Source: Candidatus Pollutiaquabacter sp.
Lineage (GTDB): Bacteria; Bacteroidota; Bacteroidia; AKYH767-A; 2013-40CM-41-45
Assembly: GCA_947465495.1 (NCBI GenBank)
Contig: CANIAS010000012.1
Span: forward strand, 1 to 55,658
DNA length: 55,658 nucleotides
Direction: 5' to 3'
The translations under genes and the position numbers were made by a program. Position 1 is the stretch's first letter. Each line of letters begins with the position of its first letter. The notes under the pieces are model-generated. The model had not been told where the DNA came from and searched no databases. It worked only from the letters and a program-made list of their open reading frames with translations. This document shows, piece after piece, positions 27,498-37,877 of the stretch.

Positions 27498-27962
27498 ATG
27501 AAATCCCACCCGATTCCTTTTCTTGTATTCTTTGTTTTTGGACTTTGTTCATCAGCTATTGTTGCACAACCTGCTCCTGCTTCGATGGCCACGCCAAGTT
27601 GGGTTACGATGATGGAAGACCCTTTAGTTAATTATTTTGACGCATTAAATGCCTACGAAAACTATTGGAAAACGCACGCCCGTCCACCTGGTGAAGAGGA
27701 GGAGATGGAACAGTCGCTCGGAAACACTAAAAAGTCGGTCGATGTAGAAAAGGACCGGGAAGAAAAGGTGAAAAAGAAAAAACTGAAAGGGGCTTCCTTG
27801 GAAGAAGTGGAATACCTAAAATACCAAACCAAGCGTTTCGAAAATTGGGCGCGGGAAGTAAAGCCGTGGGTACAGGATAATGGTCACATACTTAGTGACG
27901 AAGAACGAACGGCTATCTGGCAAAAGCAACAGGAAGAAATCCGTCAACAAGAGAAGAAATAA
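27498..27962 (+). CDS. Exported coiled-coil protein of unknown function
   Basis: A 154-residue protein with a clear signal peptide (MKSHPIPFLVFFVFGLCSSAIVAQ, cleavage after about residue 23). The mature part is short, strongly charged and predicted helical: PGEEEEMEQSLGNTKKS, then KDREEKVKKKKLKG, ending QQEEIRQQEKK. No catalytic motif was recognised and I do not recognise the family. The next gene starts 3 bases after the stop, so the two are co-transcribed and may act together; a chaperone or partner role for the large surface protein is a guess. Confidence 0.75.
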   Translation: MKSHPIPFLVFFVFGLCSSAIVAQPAPASMATPSWVTMMEDPLVNYFDALNAYENYWKTHARPPGEEEEMEQSLGNTKKSVDVEKDREEKVKKKKLKGASLEEVEYLKYQTKRFENWAREVKPWVQDNGHILSDEERTAIWQKQQEEIRQQEKK

Positions 27963-27965
27963 CCG

Positions 27966-30900
27966 ATGCGTCAATCGATCCGACATCTTGTTTTGCTGAG
28001 CTGCTGGTGCATTGGTTTATTCCATGTAACTGCTCAAACTGCCAATTGGACGGCTTATAAGTCGGCATTTTTTCCGGTCAACTCTTCCGGACAAATCAAC
28101 GGTATCAGTCGTGTGAGTCAGCTGAAGTTTCATCCAACCAATTCGCAGAAAATGTATGCGGTGAGTGCACGCGGAGGCTTGTTTATTTCTGCCAATGCAG
28201 GCGCTACTTGGTCAGCAGCTCCGGGTTGTGACAATTTGGTAAACGGAACACGTTTCGCATCGGTTTGTATTGATCCATTGAATGATCAGGTTATCTACCT
28301 AGGTGGTGGTGACCATAATTATTATTCTTCTGGGTCAGGGGTTTGGAAATCAACGAATGGTGGAAACACATTTACTCCAACAACGCTTACTGGGAAAATT
28401 GTAGTTGAACTGATTCTGGATCCGTTGAACAATAACATACTAGTTGCCGCCACCAATACGGGAATTTATAAATCGATGGACGCAGGTAGTACTTGGACGC
28501 TCAAGACGACGGCGATCACTTTTGATGATATGAAAAAGAAAGAGAATGCCACCAGCCGTGTTCTTTTTGCATCGACCCGCGATGCACAGCTTTACATATC
28601 CAATGATTTTGGCGAAACATGGTCACAATTGACGACCGGCATTTATATTCCAACCGGCTATTCCGTAGGCGGAGGAACACGAATTGGATTGACGCCAGCA
28701 GATAGTAATTACGTCTATTTTTTCATGAATGCGAAAGGGGGAACATTATTCCGTTCCACCAATGGCGGAACATCTTTTACCGCGATGAAGGATAATTTGT
28801 CTCCGTTTCTAACAGGCTATACGAATAGTTCTGCCGATCCAGGTCAAGGAGATTACAATACAGGATTGGGCGTTGATCGTACAAATCGTAACATCGTTTA
28901 CTTCGTAGCGCACAACGTTTGGAAGTCAACTGATGGCGGCGGCACCTGGACCCAGCTGACAGTTTGGTATGATAAAGTACATACGGACATGCACCAGGTA
29001 ACGGTGAGCCCATACAATACTTCTCAGTTGTGGAATATGAACGATGGCGGGGTTTGGCTAAGCACAGATGGAGGAAACACTTGGTCGCCGAAAAGTGACG
29101 GACTTTATGGTTACGAGATTTATCACGGAAGCTGTAGTCCTACTCGACGTGACATGATGAGCATTGGTACACAGGACAATGGCGAGTTGTATGGTAATAC
29201 CACCACCTGGTATACAAATCGCGGCGGTGATTGGCAATCGCATGGTGTATTTGATTACCGGTCGAACAGTTCCATGGTTTATTATTTCTTGCCGGATTGG
29301 GGAACCGTTCAGTTACCACAACGTAGGCTGGTAACTGGAAGCGCAGCGGCCTATGGACTTCCGGTGAGTGTTACGGATTTTTCGGACATCACTTTTCATC
29401 GAAGCAATACCAATCTTGCTTTTGTAGGCGATACAGTTGTGTGGAGAACTACAAATCTTTCGGCCACAACACCTACGTGGACCTCCATCTTCAATACGAA
29501 TGTTAAGATCATGAAGATGCATGTTCACTTTGCAGATCCTAACCGCTTATACATTATCACCGCCGACCAGAAGATTCATTTCTCTATCAATGCACTTAGT
29601 ACAGCACCAACTTTCACCACCGTTGTGTTGCCCAACGCAACGTCTACCGAATCACACATTACGACCATCAAGACAAATTTAAACACCGTCTACATCACAA
29701 CCAATTCCAAGGTTTATCGATCTGCCGACAACGGAGCTACCTGGTCGAACATTACGTATAATCTTCCCGCCACCAATCATATGGAAATTATTGCGGATGA
29801 ATATTATTCGGCTACTGAATTGGTCTTTGTAGCTACAGGAGGAAGTGTGTATTACAAAACAGCCAATGCAACCAGTTGGACATTATATTCCACCGATCTC
29901 CCATCGCGAACAAGTATTGTGGACATGTCAATATACAACGATAGCACATCAAATACTTTGCTGCGTGTTTTTACGTATGGTCGAGGAGTATGGGAAACTC
30001 CGATTACTAACTTGCGATCCATATCTCCGAATTTTTCAGCAGACAATACCATGCCATGTCCAGGAGGTGCGGTTAATTTTTCGGATCTATCAACCGGCAA
30101 CGTAACAACGCGATTTTGGTCATTCCCCGGTGGAATACCCTCTACTTCAACAGCAACCAATCCGGTCGTGACGTATGCTTCGCCTGGCATCTATTCCGTT
30201 TCGTTGACGGTGGGCGATGGCACCACCAGCAGCAGTATTACACAATCCAATTATATAAATGTATTTGGCAGGCCACTGAATGTAGCTGAAGGATTTGAAA
30301 CAGGTACGTTTCCTCCTAATTATTGGAACTCTATAGATGGAGGTCTTGATGCCAAGGCATGGGCACAATACACTGGTGCAGGCGGTTTCAACCGTACTAC
30401 CAACTCCATGTTTTATGATAATTACAGCATGGATGCCGGTGGAGTTTATGATGAATTCCGTTCCACTAATATTGATTTGAATGCCTATACTGCTGTCAAG
30501 CTGAAATTTGATGTAGCGTATCAGCCATATTCATTGACGTCTTATGTGGATTCGTTTCAGGTCTTAGTTTCCACCAATTGTGGAGCGACATTTACATCGC
30601 TCTATCTTAAATTCGGAAACGCTTTAAATACCACCGGAACAATAGGCACTACGGAGTTTGTTCCAACAGCTACTCAATGGAGGACTGATAGCATTGACCT
30701 TACTTCGTTTATTGGAAATAATATTCAGTTGGCTTTCCGCAACATTGGGCACTATGGCAATAATCTTTACGTCGATAATATTTCAGTGGAAGGAACCGTT
30801 GTACCGAATGCAGGTACAGATCGGGATGTGTGTGCAGGTACAACGACTACTCTCGGATCATCATCAATTACTGGCCTGAATTATTCCTGGAGTCCTTCTT

Positions 30901-32525
30901 CCAGCCTTTCCAATGCTTTTATCAGTAATCCGGTTGCAACTCCTGCCGTAACTACTACTTATTTTGTGACAGCAACAAATCCAATTTCAGGATTGTCTGG
31001 GATAGATACTGTTGTTGTCACGGTTAATCCTAATCCAATCGTTGCAATTGGTTTTGTTTCTCCAATTTGTAGTAATGGATCAGCTGTAACACTTGCAGGA
31101 TCTCCGGTTGGCGGTATATTTACCGGTAGTGGTGTTTCTGGTAATCAATTCAGTCCATCCATTGGCACAGGAAGCTATGTTATTGCGTATTCAGTTACTA
31201 CTACTAATGGTTGTTCAGCGAGTGCAACAACAACAGCGGTTGTGAATGCCGCACCAACTGGAGTTGCTATCACGCCAGTTAGTCCACGTTGTTCGAATAC
31301 TACTGCTGTCACACTTTCTGGAACTCCAACAGGAGGTGTTTTTTCAGGAACTGGTGTGACAGGGAATCAATTCAATCCAATCGTTGGCGCTGGCAATTTT
31401 ATAGTGACCTATACTTATACAAATTCTAACAGTTGTTCGGCATCAGCATCTACTACCATACAAGTAAATGCGGTTACGGTTTCCGCTACTGTCACAGCCC
31501 CAACGTGCAACGCAGCGTTGAATGGGAGCATCGATATAACGCCAGCTACAGGAAGTGGAAATTATTCCTACCTGTGGTCGAATGGTTCTACAGCTCAAGA
31601 CTTGAATAATCTGACAGCGGGTAATTATTCGGTGACCGTGACAGATGTAACTTCAGGTTGCACGGCAAGCGGTACGTATACACTTACGCAGCCGGCGGCC
31701 ATCACCATTTCAGGATTTACGCCTACTTCCGGTGCATCAGCGTCAACAGTCATCATAACCGGCAGTAACTTTACTGGGGTAACTGATGTCAGAGTGAACA
31801 ACGTTTCAATTGGCGCCACAAATTATGTAGTGAATTCAACGACGCAAATTACCCTGACAGTGACTTCAACGATGACTAGCGGACAAATTACTGTTGTTGC
31901 AGGGGCGTGTTCGGTGACGTCTTCCAATACGTTTACAAAAGTTGGACTAAATTTTTCATTACGATTACTAATTCAAGGATACTATATCGGATCGAATCTC
32001 ATGCGACCGGTATTGTTAAATCAAGGTGTGGCAGGCGCCACAACCAGTGTGAGTGATACCGTTAAAATAGAGCTGTATAGTAATGTTACGCCCCCCGTAT
32101 TGGTAGCCTCTAAATCCGTAGTGCTGACTCAGGCTGGTACCGCTTCGATTTCGTTTTCTACTACACCAGTTGGTTCTTATTGGATTGCAGTTAGTCACCG
32201 CAATGCGATACAAACATGGTCTTCGTCTCCACAATCGATGAACACAACTTCTTTCACCTATAACTTTACGAGTGCCGCCAACAAAGCCTATGGTAATAAC
32301 ATGGTTGAATTGGCTACCGGTGTTTGGGGATTTTATTCCGGAGATGTTCCTGTGAAAGATGCACAAATTAGCCTTAGTGATTTATCCACGTTGCAGACCA
32401 TGTATTCTGGAATTGTAACTGGTTATAACGCCTATGATTTGAACGGAGATGGAATTTTGGAGTCGGCGGATTATTCATTGTTGGAAAACAACGTATCCTT
32501 GGGGATTCAAGTGGTTAAGCCATGA
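27966..32525 (+). CDS. Large secreted BNR/sortilin-like repeat protein with PKD and dockerin-like end
   Basis: A 1519-residue exported protein with a signal peptide (about 1-23). Residues about 40-670 contain repeated BNR/Asp-box style units such as GVWKSTNGGNTF, IYKSMDAGSTW, NVWKSTDGGGTW and VWLSTDGGNTW, which fold as a VPS10/sortilin-type beta-propeller. A PKD-like module follows (TRFWSFPGGIPS), then a MAM/jelly-roll-like region, Ig-like and IPT-like modules, and at the extreme C-terminus NAYDLNGDGILESADYSLL, a dockerin-type calcium motif. No Por-type sorting domain is visible, so the export route is not clear. Asp-box propellers in this phylum are found in glycan-binding and xyloglucanase-like proteins, but no catalytic pair was identified. 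Confidence 0.82.
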   Translation: MRQSIRHLVLLSCWCIGLFHVTAQTANWTAYKSAFFPVNSSGQINGISRVSQLKFHPTNSQKMYAVSARGGLFISANAGATWSAAPGCDNLVNGTRFASVCIDPLNDQVIYLGGGDHNYYSSGSGVWKSTNGGNTFTPTTLTGKIVVELILDPLNNNILVAATNTGIYKSMDAGSTWTLKTTAITFDDMKKKENATSRVLFASTRDAQLYISNDFGETWSQLTTGIYIPTGYSVGGGTRIGLTPADSNYVYFFMNAKGGTLFRSTNGGTSFTAMKDNLSPFLTGYTNSSADPGQGDYNTGLGVDRTNRNIVYFVAHNVWKSTDGGGTWTQLTVWYDKVHTDMHQVTVSPYNTSQLWNMNDGGVWLSTDGGNTWSPKSDGLYGYEIYHGSCSPTRRDMMSIGTQDNGELYGNTTTWYTNRGGDWQSHGVFDYRSNSSMVYYFLPDWGTVQLPQRRLVTGSAAAYGLPVSVTDFSDITFHRSNTNLAFVGDTVVWRTTNLSATTPTWTSIFNTNVKIMKMHVHFADPNRLYIITADQKIHFSINALSTAPTFTTVVLPNATSTESHITTIKTNLNTVYITTNSKVYRSADNGATWSNITYNLPATNHMEIIADEYYSATELVFVATGGSVYYKTANATSWTLYSTDLPSRTSIVDMSIYNDSTSNTLLRVFTYGRGVWETPITNLRSISPNFSADNTMPCPGGAVNFSDLSTGNVTTRFWSFPGGIPSTSTATNPVVTYASPGIYSVSLTVGDGTTSSSITQSNYINVFGRPLNVAEGFETGTFPPNYWNSIDGGLDAKAWAQYTGAGGFNRTTNSMFYDNYSMDAGGVYDEFRSTNIDLNAYTAVKLKFDVAYQPYSLTSYVDSFQVLVSTNCGATFTSLYLKFGNALNTTGTIGTTEFVPTATQWRTDSIDLTSFIGNNIQLAFRNIGHYGNNLYVDNISVEGTVVPNAGTDRDVCAGTTTTLGSSSITGLNYSWSPSSSLSNAFISNPVATPAVTTTYFVTATNPISGLSGIDTVVVTVNPNPIVAIGFVSPICSNGSAVTLAGSPVGGIFTGSGVSGNQFSPSIGTGSYVIAYSVTTTNGCSASATTTAVVNAAPTGVAITPVSPRCSNTTAVTLSGTPTGGVFSGTGVTGNQFNPIVGAGNFIVTYTYTNSNSCSASASTTIQVNAVTVSATVTAPTCNAALNGSIDITPATGSGNYSYLWSNGSTAQDLNNLTAGNYSVTVTDVTSGCTASGTYTLTQPAAITISGFTPTSGASASTVIITGSNFTGVTDVRVNNVSIGATNYVVNSTTQITLTVTSTMTSGQITVVAGACSVTSSNTFTKVGLNFSLRLLIQGYYIGSNLMRPVLLNQGVAGATTSVSDTVKIELYSNVTPPVLVASKSVVLTQAGTASISFSTTPVGSYWIAVSHRNAIQTWSSSPQSMNTTSFTYNFTSAANKAYGNNMVELATGVWGFYSGDVPVKDAQISLSDLSTLQTMYSGIVTGYNAYDLNGDGILESADYSLLENNVSLGIQVVKP

Positions 32526-32579
32526 TCCAAGGAATAACTACAGGCATCGTATATTAGCGCTTTATAGAATCTTCTCGTT

Positions 32580-33083
32580 ATGCTGACGCCTGAATATTTG
32601 ATTGGACACTTCCGAATGACACGTCATCCAGAAGGTGGTTATTTTGTGGAGACGTATCGCAGCCATGAGCTAGTTGAGCGATCTGCACTACCGGAAAGGT
32701 TTAGTGGTAATCGAACGTTCAGCACTGCCATTTACTTCTTGCTGGTTGGTGATGAGTTTTCATCCTTTCATCGAATTAAATCGGATGAGACGTGGCATTT
32801 TTATGCAGGGGTTGCTTGCGAGGTAGTGATGATTGCTCCAGATGGCACCCTTTCTGTTGTCCTATTAGGAAACGAACTGGAAAAAGGCCACTGCTTTCAG
32901 TTCACAGTTCCAGCTGGGTATTGGTTTGCTTCAGCCTGTACGAATCCAGATGCTTTTTCATTTGTAGGATGCACGGTTGCTCCAGGGTTTGATTTTTCAG
33001 ATTTTGAGTTAGCAAAGCAGGAAGAATTGATCACCATGTTTCCACAACATTCCAAAAAAATCAAAGATTATTGTCGACAATAA
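32580..33083 (+). CDS. DUF985 cupin-fold protein
   Basis: A 167-residue single-domain protein. It starts with the family signature LIGHFRMTRHPEGGYFVETYRS and has FHRIKSDETWHFYAGVACEVVMI with a histidine pair of the first cupin motif, then FTVPAGYWFASACTN as the second cupin motif and GCTVAPGFDFSDFELA. DUF985 proteins bind metal through a small beta-barrel; the reaction is not known. It is isolated, 54 bases after the BNR gene. Confidence 0.88.
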   Translation: MLTPEYLIGHFRMTRHPEGGYFVETYRSHELVERSALPERFSGNRTFSTAIYFLLVGDEFSSFHRIKSDETWHFYAGVACEVVMIAPDGTLSVVLLGNELEKGHCFQFTVPAGYWFASACTNPDAFSFVGCTVAPGFDFSDFELAKQEELITMFPQHSKKIKDYCRQ

Positions 33084-33191
33084 TAGTTATCAATTGCGTG
33101 TTATACCAGGAAATTTAAGGTTTTAAAGAATGTGAGGCATGTCAGTTTACGTTTAGTACGATTTCTTACCTTGATCACAAATAAATCAATC

Positions 33192-34922
33192 ATGAAAAAA
33201 CTACTACTACCTGTATTGTTTTTTATTTCGAATCTAGTATCTGCTCAGTTCACGACAAATGCTGCAGTCAATACTACTGTAATAGACCAGTCTGTCTATG
33301 AAGAAGCTGTGCCAATTGCAGTTCAGGGAAAACAAGGGAATACGTTAATCACATATTTCAATAATAATTCTTCAGGAACGTATGAGTTTAGCATGCAGAC
33401 GCTTGATAAGAATGGGAATTATGTAATCGGTCCCAATGGAGCATCTGTCAGTACATATCCTCAGAGCACATCTGTAACTATTTATGATTCCAAGGCAGAT
33501 GACGAAGGAAATGTGGTTAGTGCTTTTGCCGATATCCGTACGGGTAATTTGGACATTACGGGTTATCGTATGTCGCCCACCGGTGGATTTTTATGGCCCA
33601 ATACAGGAGTCGCATTAAACGATCCACTCGCAGCGGGTGGTGTCGCACCCAATGTTGGTATACTTACTAATGGCGATGCGATTATTTCCTGGACTGCGGA
33701 TGGTAGTCCGAAAGACTGGGTGTGTTTTCAACGAATTTCACCGCTTGGTGTCACCGCCTATGGAACTCCAATGCGCATCATCGATTCTACAGGTGCAGCG
33801 GGTTGCGCACAGTCGCAAGTAATACCCATGCAGAACGGAGATTTTATGATTATCTATACAAAGCAAACCGGCTTCTTTCCGCCCATCTGTAATATGTACA
33901 TGCAACGCTTCGACATTGCCGGTCAACCAGTATGGGCGCAACCGGTTCATATTTCGACAAAAACAATTTCAGCCTTTGCGCTTCCTTCCGTCATTTCAGA
34001 TGGAAACAACGGCGCTTATATAGCATTCTCGTCTTCCAGTCCTAATGGTACCATTCTAAATGATGTTTATTTACAACACATCGATGAAAATGGTATACTG
34101 TGGAGTGCTATGGGAACAGAAGCCTGTACAGGCATGAATTCACAGAGATTATCACCGGTGGTCTGTTTTGAAAATGGAATGCCGTATCCTGTTGTGCTGA
34201 TTAAAGAAACTGATCTTGGACAATCAAGCGCAGGCGTGACTATTCAGGCATTTGATATGGCAACCGGAAGTGCATTATGGTCACCAAATGGTATTGCGGT
34301 AACACAAATGACAGCTGCCGTTGATGAGCCGTATGATATCCGATCCATGTGTGGCGCGTTGATTATTCTATATGCTGAAGGACTTTTTGGTAATAACACA
34401 CTCTATGCTACAAAAGTGGATTACAACGGTGCAACGATGTGGTCGCCTGCTACGGTGACATTATCGAGTGTAGCCAGCAATAAACTGCGCGGACAACTTA
34501 CGCCGGAATATAATGATGGAGCAGGAGGATCACAGGTGGTTGCTGTATGGGAAGATGAGCGAAATGGTCGTGGTGTGTATGCACAGAATATTTCGTGCGA
34601 TGGTGTTTTGGGACCATTGACTTCTTCAGTAAACACTGTCACTCGTCCAGCGCTTTCTGCAGGGGTATTTCCCAATCCTTCTTCAACAATGAATCAACGC
34701 TTAACGATTTATTCAGAAAGCATTGAACAGGTATCGATAGAGTTGGTGGATGCTGCTGGTCGTACGATTGGTAAAAACACCAATTTGTTACTAGCTAATG
34801 GGATGAATGAATTCAATGTATCGGATTTATTTGTGTTGCAAAATTTGGTGGCAGGTATTTATACATTGCAGCTACAAGGCAAAAACAACAATGGCTTCAT
34901 AAAGTTGGTACTGCAAAAGTAA
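33192..34922 (+). CDS. Secreted T9SS type A sorting domain protein
   Basis: The ATG at 33192 is preferred over the GTG at 33132 because it starts directly at a signal peptide (MKKLLLPVLFFISNLVSAQ). The 576-residue protein has a long beta-rich central region of WD/BNR-like character with repeated strands and few cysteines, for example VVSAFADIRTGNLDITGYRM and VVAVWEDERNGRGVYAQNIS. The last about 80 residues (FPNPSSTMNQRLTIYSES to KLVLQK) are a Por-type sorting domain, so it is sent through the type IX system and anchored or released at the surface. No catalytic motif was recognised. Confidence 0.82.
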   Translation: MKKLLLPVLFFISNLVSAQFTTNAAVNTTVIDQSVYEEAVPIAVQGKQGNTLITYFNNNSSGTYEFSMQTLDKNGNYVIGPNGASVSTYPQSTSVTIYDSKADDEGNVVSAFADIRTGNLDITGYRMSPTGGFLWPNTGVALNDPLAAGGVAPNVGILTNGDAIISWTADGSPKDWVCFQRISPLGVTAYGTPMRIIDSTGAAGCAQSQVIPMQNGDFMIIYTKQTGFFPPICNMYMQRFDIAGQPVWAQPVHISTKTISAFALPSVISDGNNGAYIAFSSSSPNGTILNDVYLQHIDENGILWSAMGTEACTGMNSQRLSPVVCFENGMPYPVVLIKETDLGQSSAGVTIQAFDMATGSALWSPNGIAVTQMTAAVDEPYDIRSMCGALIILYAEGLFGNNTLYATKVDYNGATMWSPATVTLSSVASNKLRGQLTPEYNDGAGGSQVVAVWEDERNGRGVYAQNISCDGVLGPLTSSVNTVTRPALSAGVFPNPSSTMNQRLTIYSESIEQVSIELVDAAGRTIGKNTNLLLANGMNEFNVSDLFVLQNLVAGIYTLQLQGKNNNGFIKLVLQK

Positions 34923-34948
34923 TACAGTTGATTTCGAAAAATCGATCA

Positions 34949-34983
34949 CAAAAAAAGAGGTCCCTTGCGAGACCTCTTTTTTT
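34949..34983. terminator. Bidirectional Rho-independent terminator
   Basis: A stem of A-rich AGAGGTC (ending 34962) with GACCTCT (from 34971) and an 8-base loop is flanked by an A run on one side and a T run on the other. It sits between convergent genes and can serve the T9SS gene on the plus strand and the carbohydrate-binding gene on the minus strand. Confidence 0.9.
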
Positions 34984-34999
34984 GTGGAGTAATGGAAAA

Positions 35000-37843
35000 T
35001 TAATTACCGGCAAGTCCTTTGAAGATGGCAGTTCCTTCGTTGGTAGTGATCTTTATCACATACAAGGAAGCAGTACCGAATGATACCGGAATCAAGGTGT
35101 TTGTGGATAGGACATTATCAGACGAGTAAATAGTACGTCCTACCAGATCGTAGATATCCAAACGATTTACGGATTTTACCGATTCGCTGTTGATTCGGAT
35201 ACCGCCTTGTTGTACATACACGGTGAAACGATCATTCAATAATTCATTTACACGTGTTGTTCCGCAAGGAATGCAAGATTGCCATACTGAACAAACGGCA
35301 GTGTCGGTATTTCCAGTTAGCAATGTGCGATTCGTGTATTGGGTATTTCCATTCGTACAAGACCAGGAGGGATCTAATACTTCATTGACAGGTGATCCGC
35401 CGTTTACGAAAATGTATTCATACGGTGAATTAGCATTCAAAGTAATGGTTGCCTCATACGTATTTGCTGCTGCGCTAGGATTCATTAGTGTACCAGGATA
35501 GTTGCTCCAGCCGCTCCAGCTTCCGAATACAAATACTGGCAATGAGTCAGGACTTTCTACTTGGAAGGTAACGTTTACAGTAGGAGCAGGGCCACCACCA
35601 AATTCGATGTCATCGTAGTAATAGGTTTTTGTTCCTGCCGTAGCGCCATCTGTACCGAAGTTAAAGAATAAGGATAGCTTCTGATAGTTGTTGCTGAAGT
35701 TGATAGGAGCAGTACCAGATGCTTGGTTGGAGAAGTCGAATATCAAGGTCTCCCAGGTATTGCTGGTAGTTGTGATTGCTTCGGTTTCAACGCTGATGGC
35801 ACCATTTGCAGGATCTTCAGCTTTCATGCGGATTGGAATACCTGCATCAGGTGAATAGATGCGCATTCTCATGGTTGTTGCACCAGCAGCGAATGGAATA
35901 GGGTTGGCAAAACCAGCTGTTCCACCAATGGTTGTTCCTGCCCATAATTGAGCGGTATTTGATTTGATGGATTTACAAACGAGATTGGTACCACCAGCAG
36001 GATCCGGTTCGATGTTGCTTCCGTTTCCGCCAAAATCAACTAAGTCATACGCTACATTGCTATCGTCGAAAGTGACTGGAAGATCAACTGGAGTAAGTAC
36101 TATTGGCGTACACGTATTGCAAGAAGCCCAAATGGCACATACCGTTGTATCATTTGCGCCAAGCGACAACGTACGGTTGGTGTATTGTGTGTTTCCGTTG
36201 GTGCAGGTCCATGTTGGATCCAACGTTTCAAGTACAGGAGCAATACCACCATTGACGTATTTGAATTCGTAGTTCGCCGAAGCTGGCATTTGAATGTTCG
36301 CTGCATAGATTCCGTTACCAACAGGACTCATTAAAGTTCCAGGGAAGTTGCTAAAGCCATTCCAGTTACCGAATACGAATACAGGTGTTGAGTCAGGATT
36401 CTGAACCTGGAAGGTTACGTTGACCAGTGCAGGTCCAGGAGGAAGAAACTGGATATCGTCGTAATAATATGTTTTTGTTCCTGCCGTAGCGCCATCCACA
36501 CCAAAGTTGAAGAACACCGAAAGCTTGTTGTAGGTATTGCCAAAATTGATAGCAGCTGTACCAGGGGCTTGATTAGCGAAATTAAATGTCAGTGTTTCCC
36601 AGGTATTACTGGCAGTTGTGATAGCCTCTGTTTCTACACTCACCGCTGGATTAACCAGGTCTTCCGCCTTCATACGTACGGCAATACCAGCATCCGGGGA
36701 ATAAATTCGCATGGAAATTTGAGTAGCATTTGGAGCAAATGGAATTGAAGTTGCAAAGCCCGTCGTACCACCGATGGTAGTACCAGCCCACGTCTGAGCG
36801 GTATTCGATTTAATTGATTTGCAAACGAGGTTAGTTCCGCCAGCAGGATCTGGTTCGATGTTGCTGGTGTTGCCACCGAAGTCTACAAGGTCGTAGTTGA
36901 TGTTGCTATCGTCAAAGGTGATAGGCAGGTCGACTTGAGTTGATACTGAACCGCCGCAGGTGTTACAGCTATTCCAGATGGCACATAGAGTCTGATCAAC
37001 GACACCCGTGGTAATAACACGATTCGTGTATTGTGCATTGCCATTGGTACATGGCCATGTTGGATCCAATACTTCTTTGGAAGGGCCGTTTCCATTTACA
37101 TAAATAAACTCGTAAGGTGTACTTGGATTCAGTGGCAGCGTGACAGAATATATTCCGTTACCGATATCCGTCATCAAGTCGCCCGGCCAATTACTCCAAC
37201 CACTCCAGCTACCGAAAAGATAAACTGGAACTGAATCAGGGTTTTGCACTTGAAAAGTTACATTCACAGGGACAGGAACACCAGGGATGAAATTTAAATC
37301 GTCACAATAGTATGTTTTATCACCAGCCGTGGCGCCATCAACACCAAAGTTGAAGAACACAGAAAGTTTTTGGAAAACATAGTTGTAATTGAGACTAGCT
37401 GTTCCGGTAGCAGGCGTAGAGAAATCAAATGTGAGCGTTTCCCACGCATTTCGTATAGTGGTGATTGCATCTGTTTCGCACGTGTGTGTAGCATCGTTAG
37501 GATCTTCTACTTTTAAACGAATTACGATACCATTGTCCGGAGAATAAACACGCATCGTGATAACGGTTGAACCAGGAGCAAAGGGAATCGGAGTAGCGAG
37601 ACCTGCACCGCCGATGGTAGTTCCAGCCCATGTTTGTGCGCCACCATTTTTATTGACCATCAATACGTTGTTGGTACCACCTGCAGGATCTACCATGATC
37701 ATGCTGGCGTTACCACCAAAATCTACGAGGTCATAATTGACATTTGTACTGTCGAAGTCGATCGGGAGATCGACCACATTCTGGGCGTTCGCTAACAGCG
37801 ACCAGAAGAACAGCACGATTACACTGAGTACTTTGTTTTTCAT
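35000..37843 (-). CDS. Modular secreted carbohydrate-binding protein with three A-B repeats and T9SS domain
   Basis: A 947-residue exported protein with signal peptide (1-20). It is built from three tandem units of about 280 residues. Each unit has an A module (first copy about 24-186; VDLPITFDDSNINYDLVDFGG to YYYDDIQF), a jelly-roll-like domain seen at the ends of Bacteroidota glycoside hydrolases, and a B module (first copy about 193-297) with FGSWSGWSNWPG and the motifs CTNGNxQYTNR and CxxWxSCxxC. A Por-type sorting domain closes the protein (about 865-947). No catalytic residues are visible; it is a plausible multivalent glycan-binding surface protein. It is the last gene of the minus-strand glycan cluster, 34 bases after its neighbour. 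Confidence 0.82.
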   Translation of the reverse strand: MKNKVLSVIVLFFWSLLANAQNVVDLPIDFDSTNVNYDLVDFGGNASMIMVDPAGGTNNVLMVNKNGGAQTWAGTTIGGAGLATPIPFAPGSTVITMRVYSPDNGIVIRLKVEDPNDATHTCETDAITTIRNAWETLTFDFSTPATGTASLNYNYVFQKLSVFFNFGVDGATAGDKTYYCDDLNFIPGVPVPVNVTFQVQNPDSVPVYLFGSWSGWSNWPGDLMTDIGNGIYSVTLPLNPSTPYEFIYVNGNGPSKEVLDPTWPCTNGNAQYTNRVITTGVVDQTLCAIWNSCNTCGGSVSTQVDLPITFDDSNINYDLVDFGGNTSNIEPDPAGGTNLVCKSIKSNTAQTWAGTTIGGTTGFATSIPFAPNATQISMRIYSPDAGIAVRMKAEDLVNPAVSVETEAITTASNTWETLTFNFANQAPGTAAINFGNTYNKLSVFFNFGVDGATAGTKTYYYDDIQFLPPGPALVNVTFQVQNPDSTPVFVFGNWNGFSNFPGTLMSPVGNGIYAANIQMPASANYEFKYVNGGIAPVLETLDPTWTCTNGNTQYTNRTLSLGANDTTVCAIWASCNTCTPIVLTPVDLPVTFDDSNVAYDLVDFGGNGSNIEPDPAGGTNLVCKSIKSNTAQLWAGTTIGGTAGFANPIPFAAGATTMRMRIYSPDAGIPIRMKAEDPANGAISVETEAITTTSNTWETLIFDFSNQASGTAPINFSNNYQKLSLFFNFGTDGATAGTKTYYYDDIEFGGGPAPTVNVTFQVESPDSLPVFVFGSWSGWSNYPGTLMNPSAAANTYEATITLNANSPYEYIFVNGGSPVNEVLDPSWSCTNGNTQYTNRTLLTGNTDTAVCSVWQSCIPCGTTRVNELLNDRFTVYVQQGGIRINSESVKSVNRLDIYDLVGRTIYSSDNVLSTNTLIPVSFGTASLYVIKITTNEGTAIFKGLAGN

Positions 37844-37877
37844 GTTTTAATTGTTTTGGGTTTTAGTTAGGGTGAAA

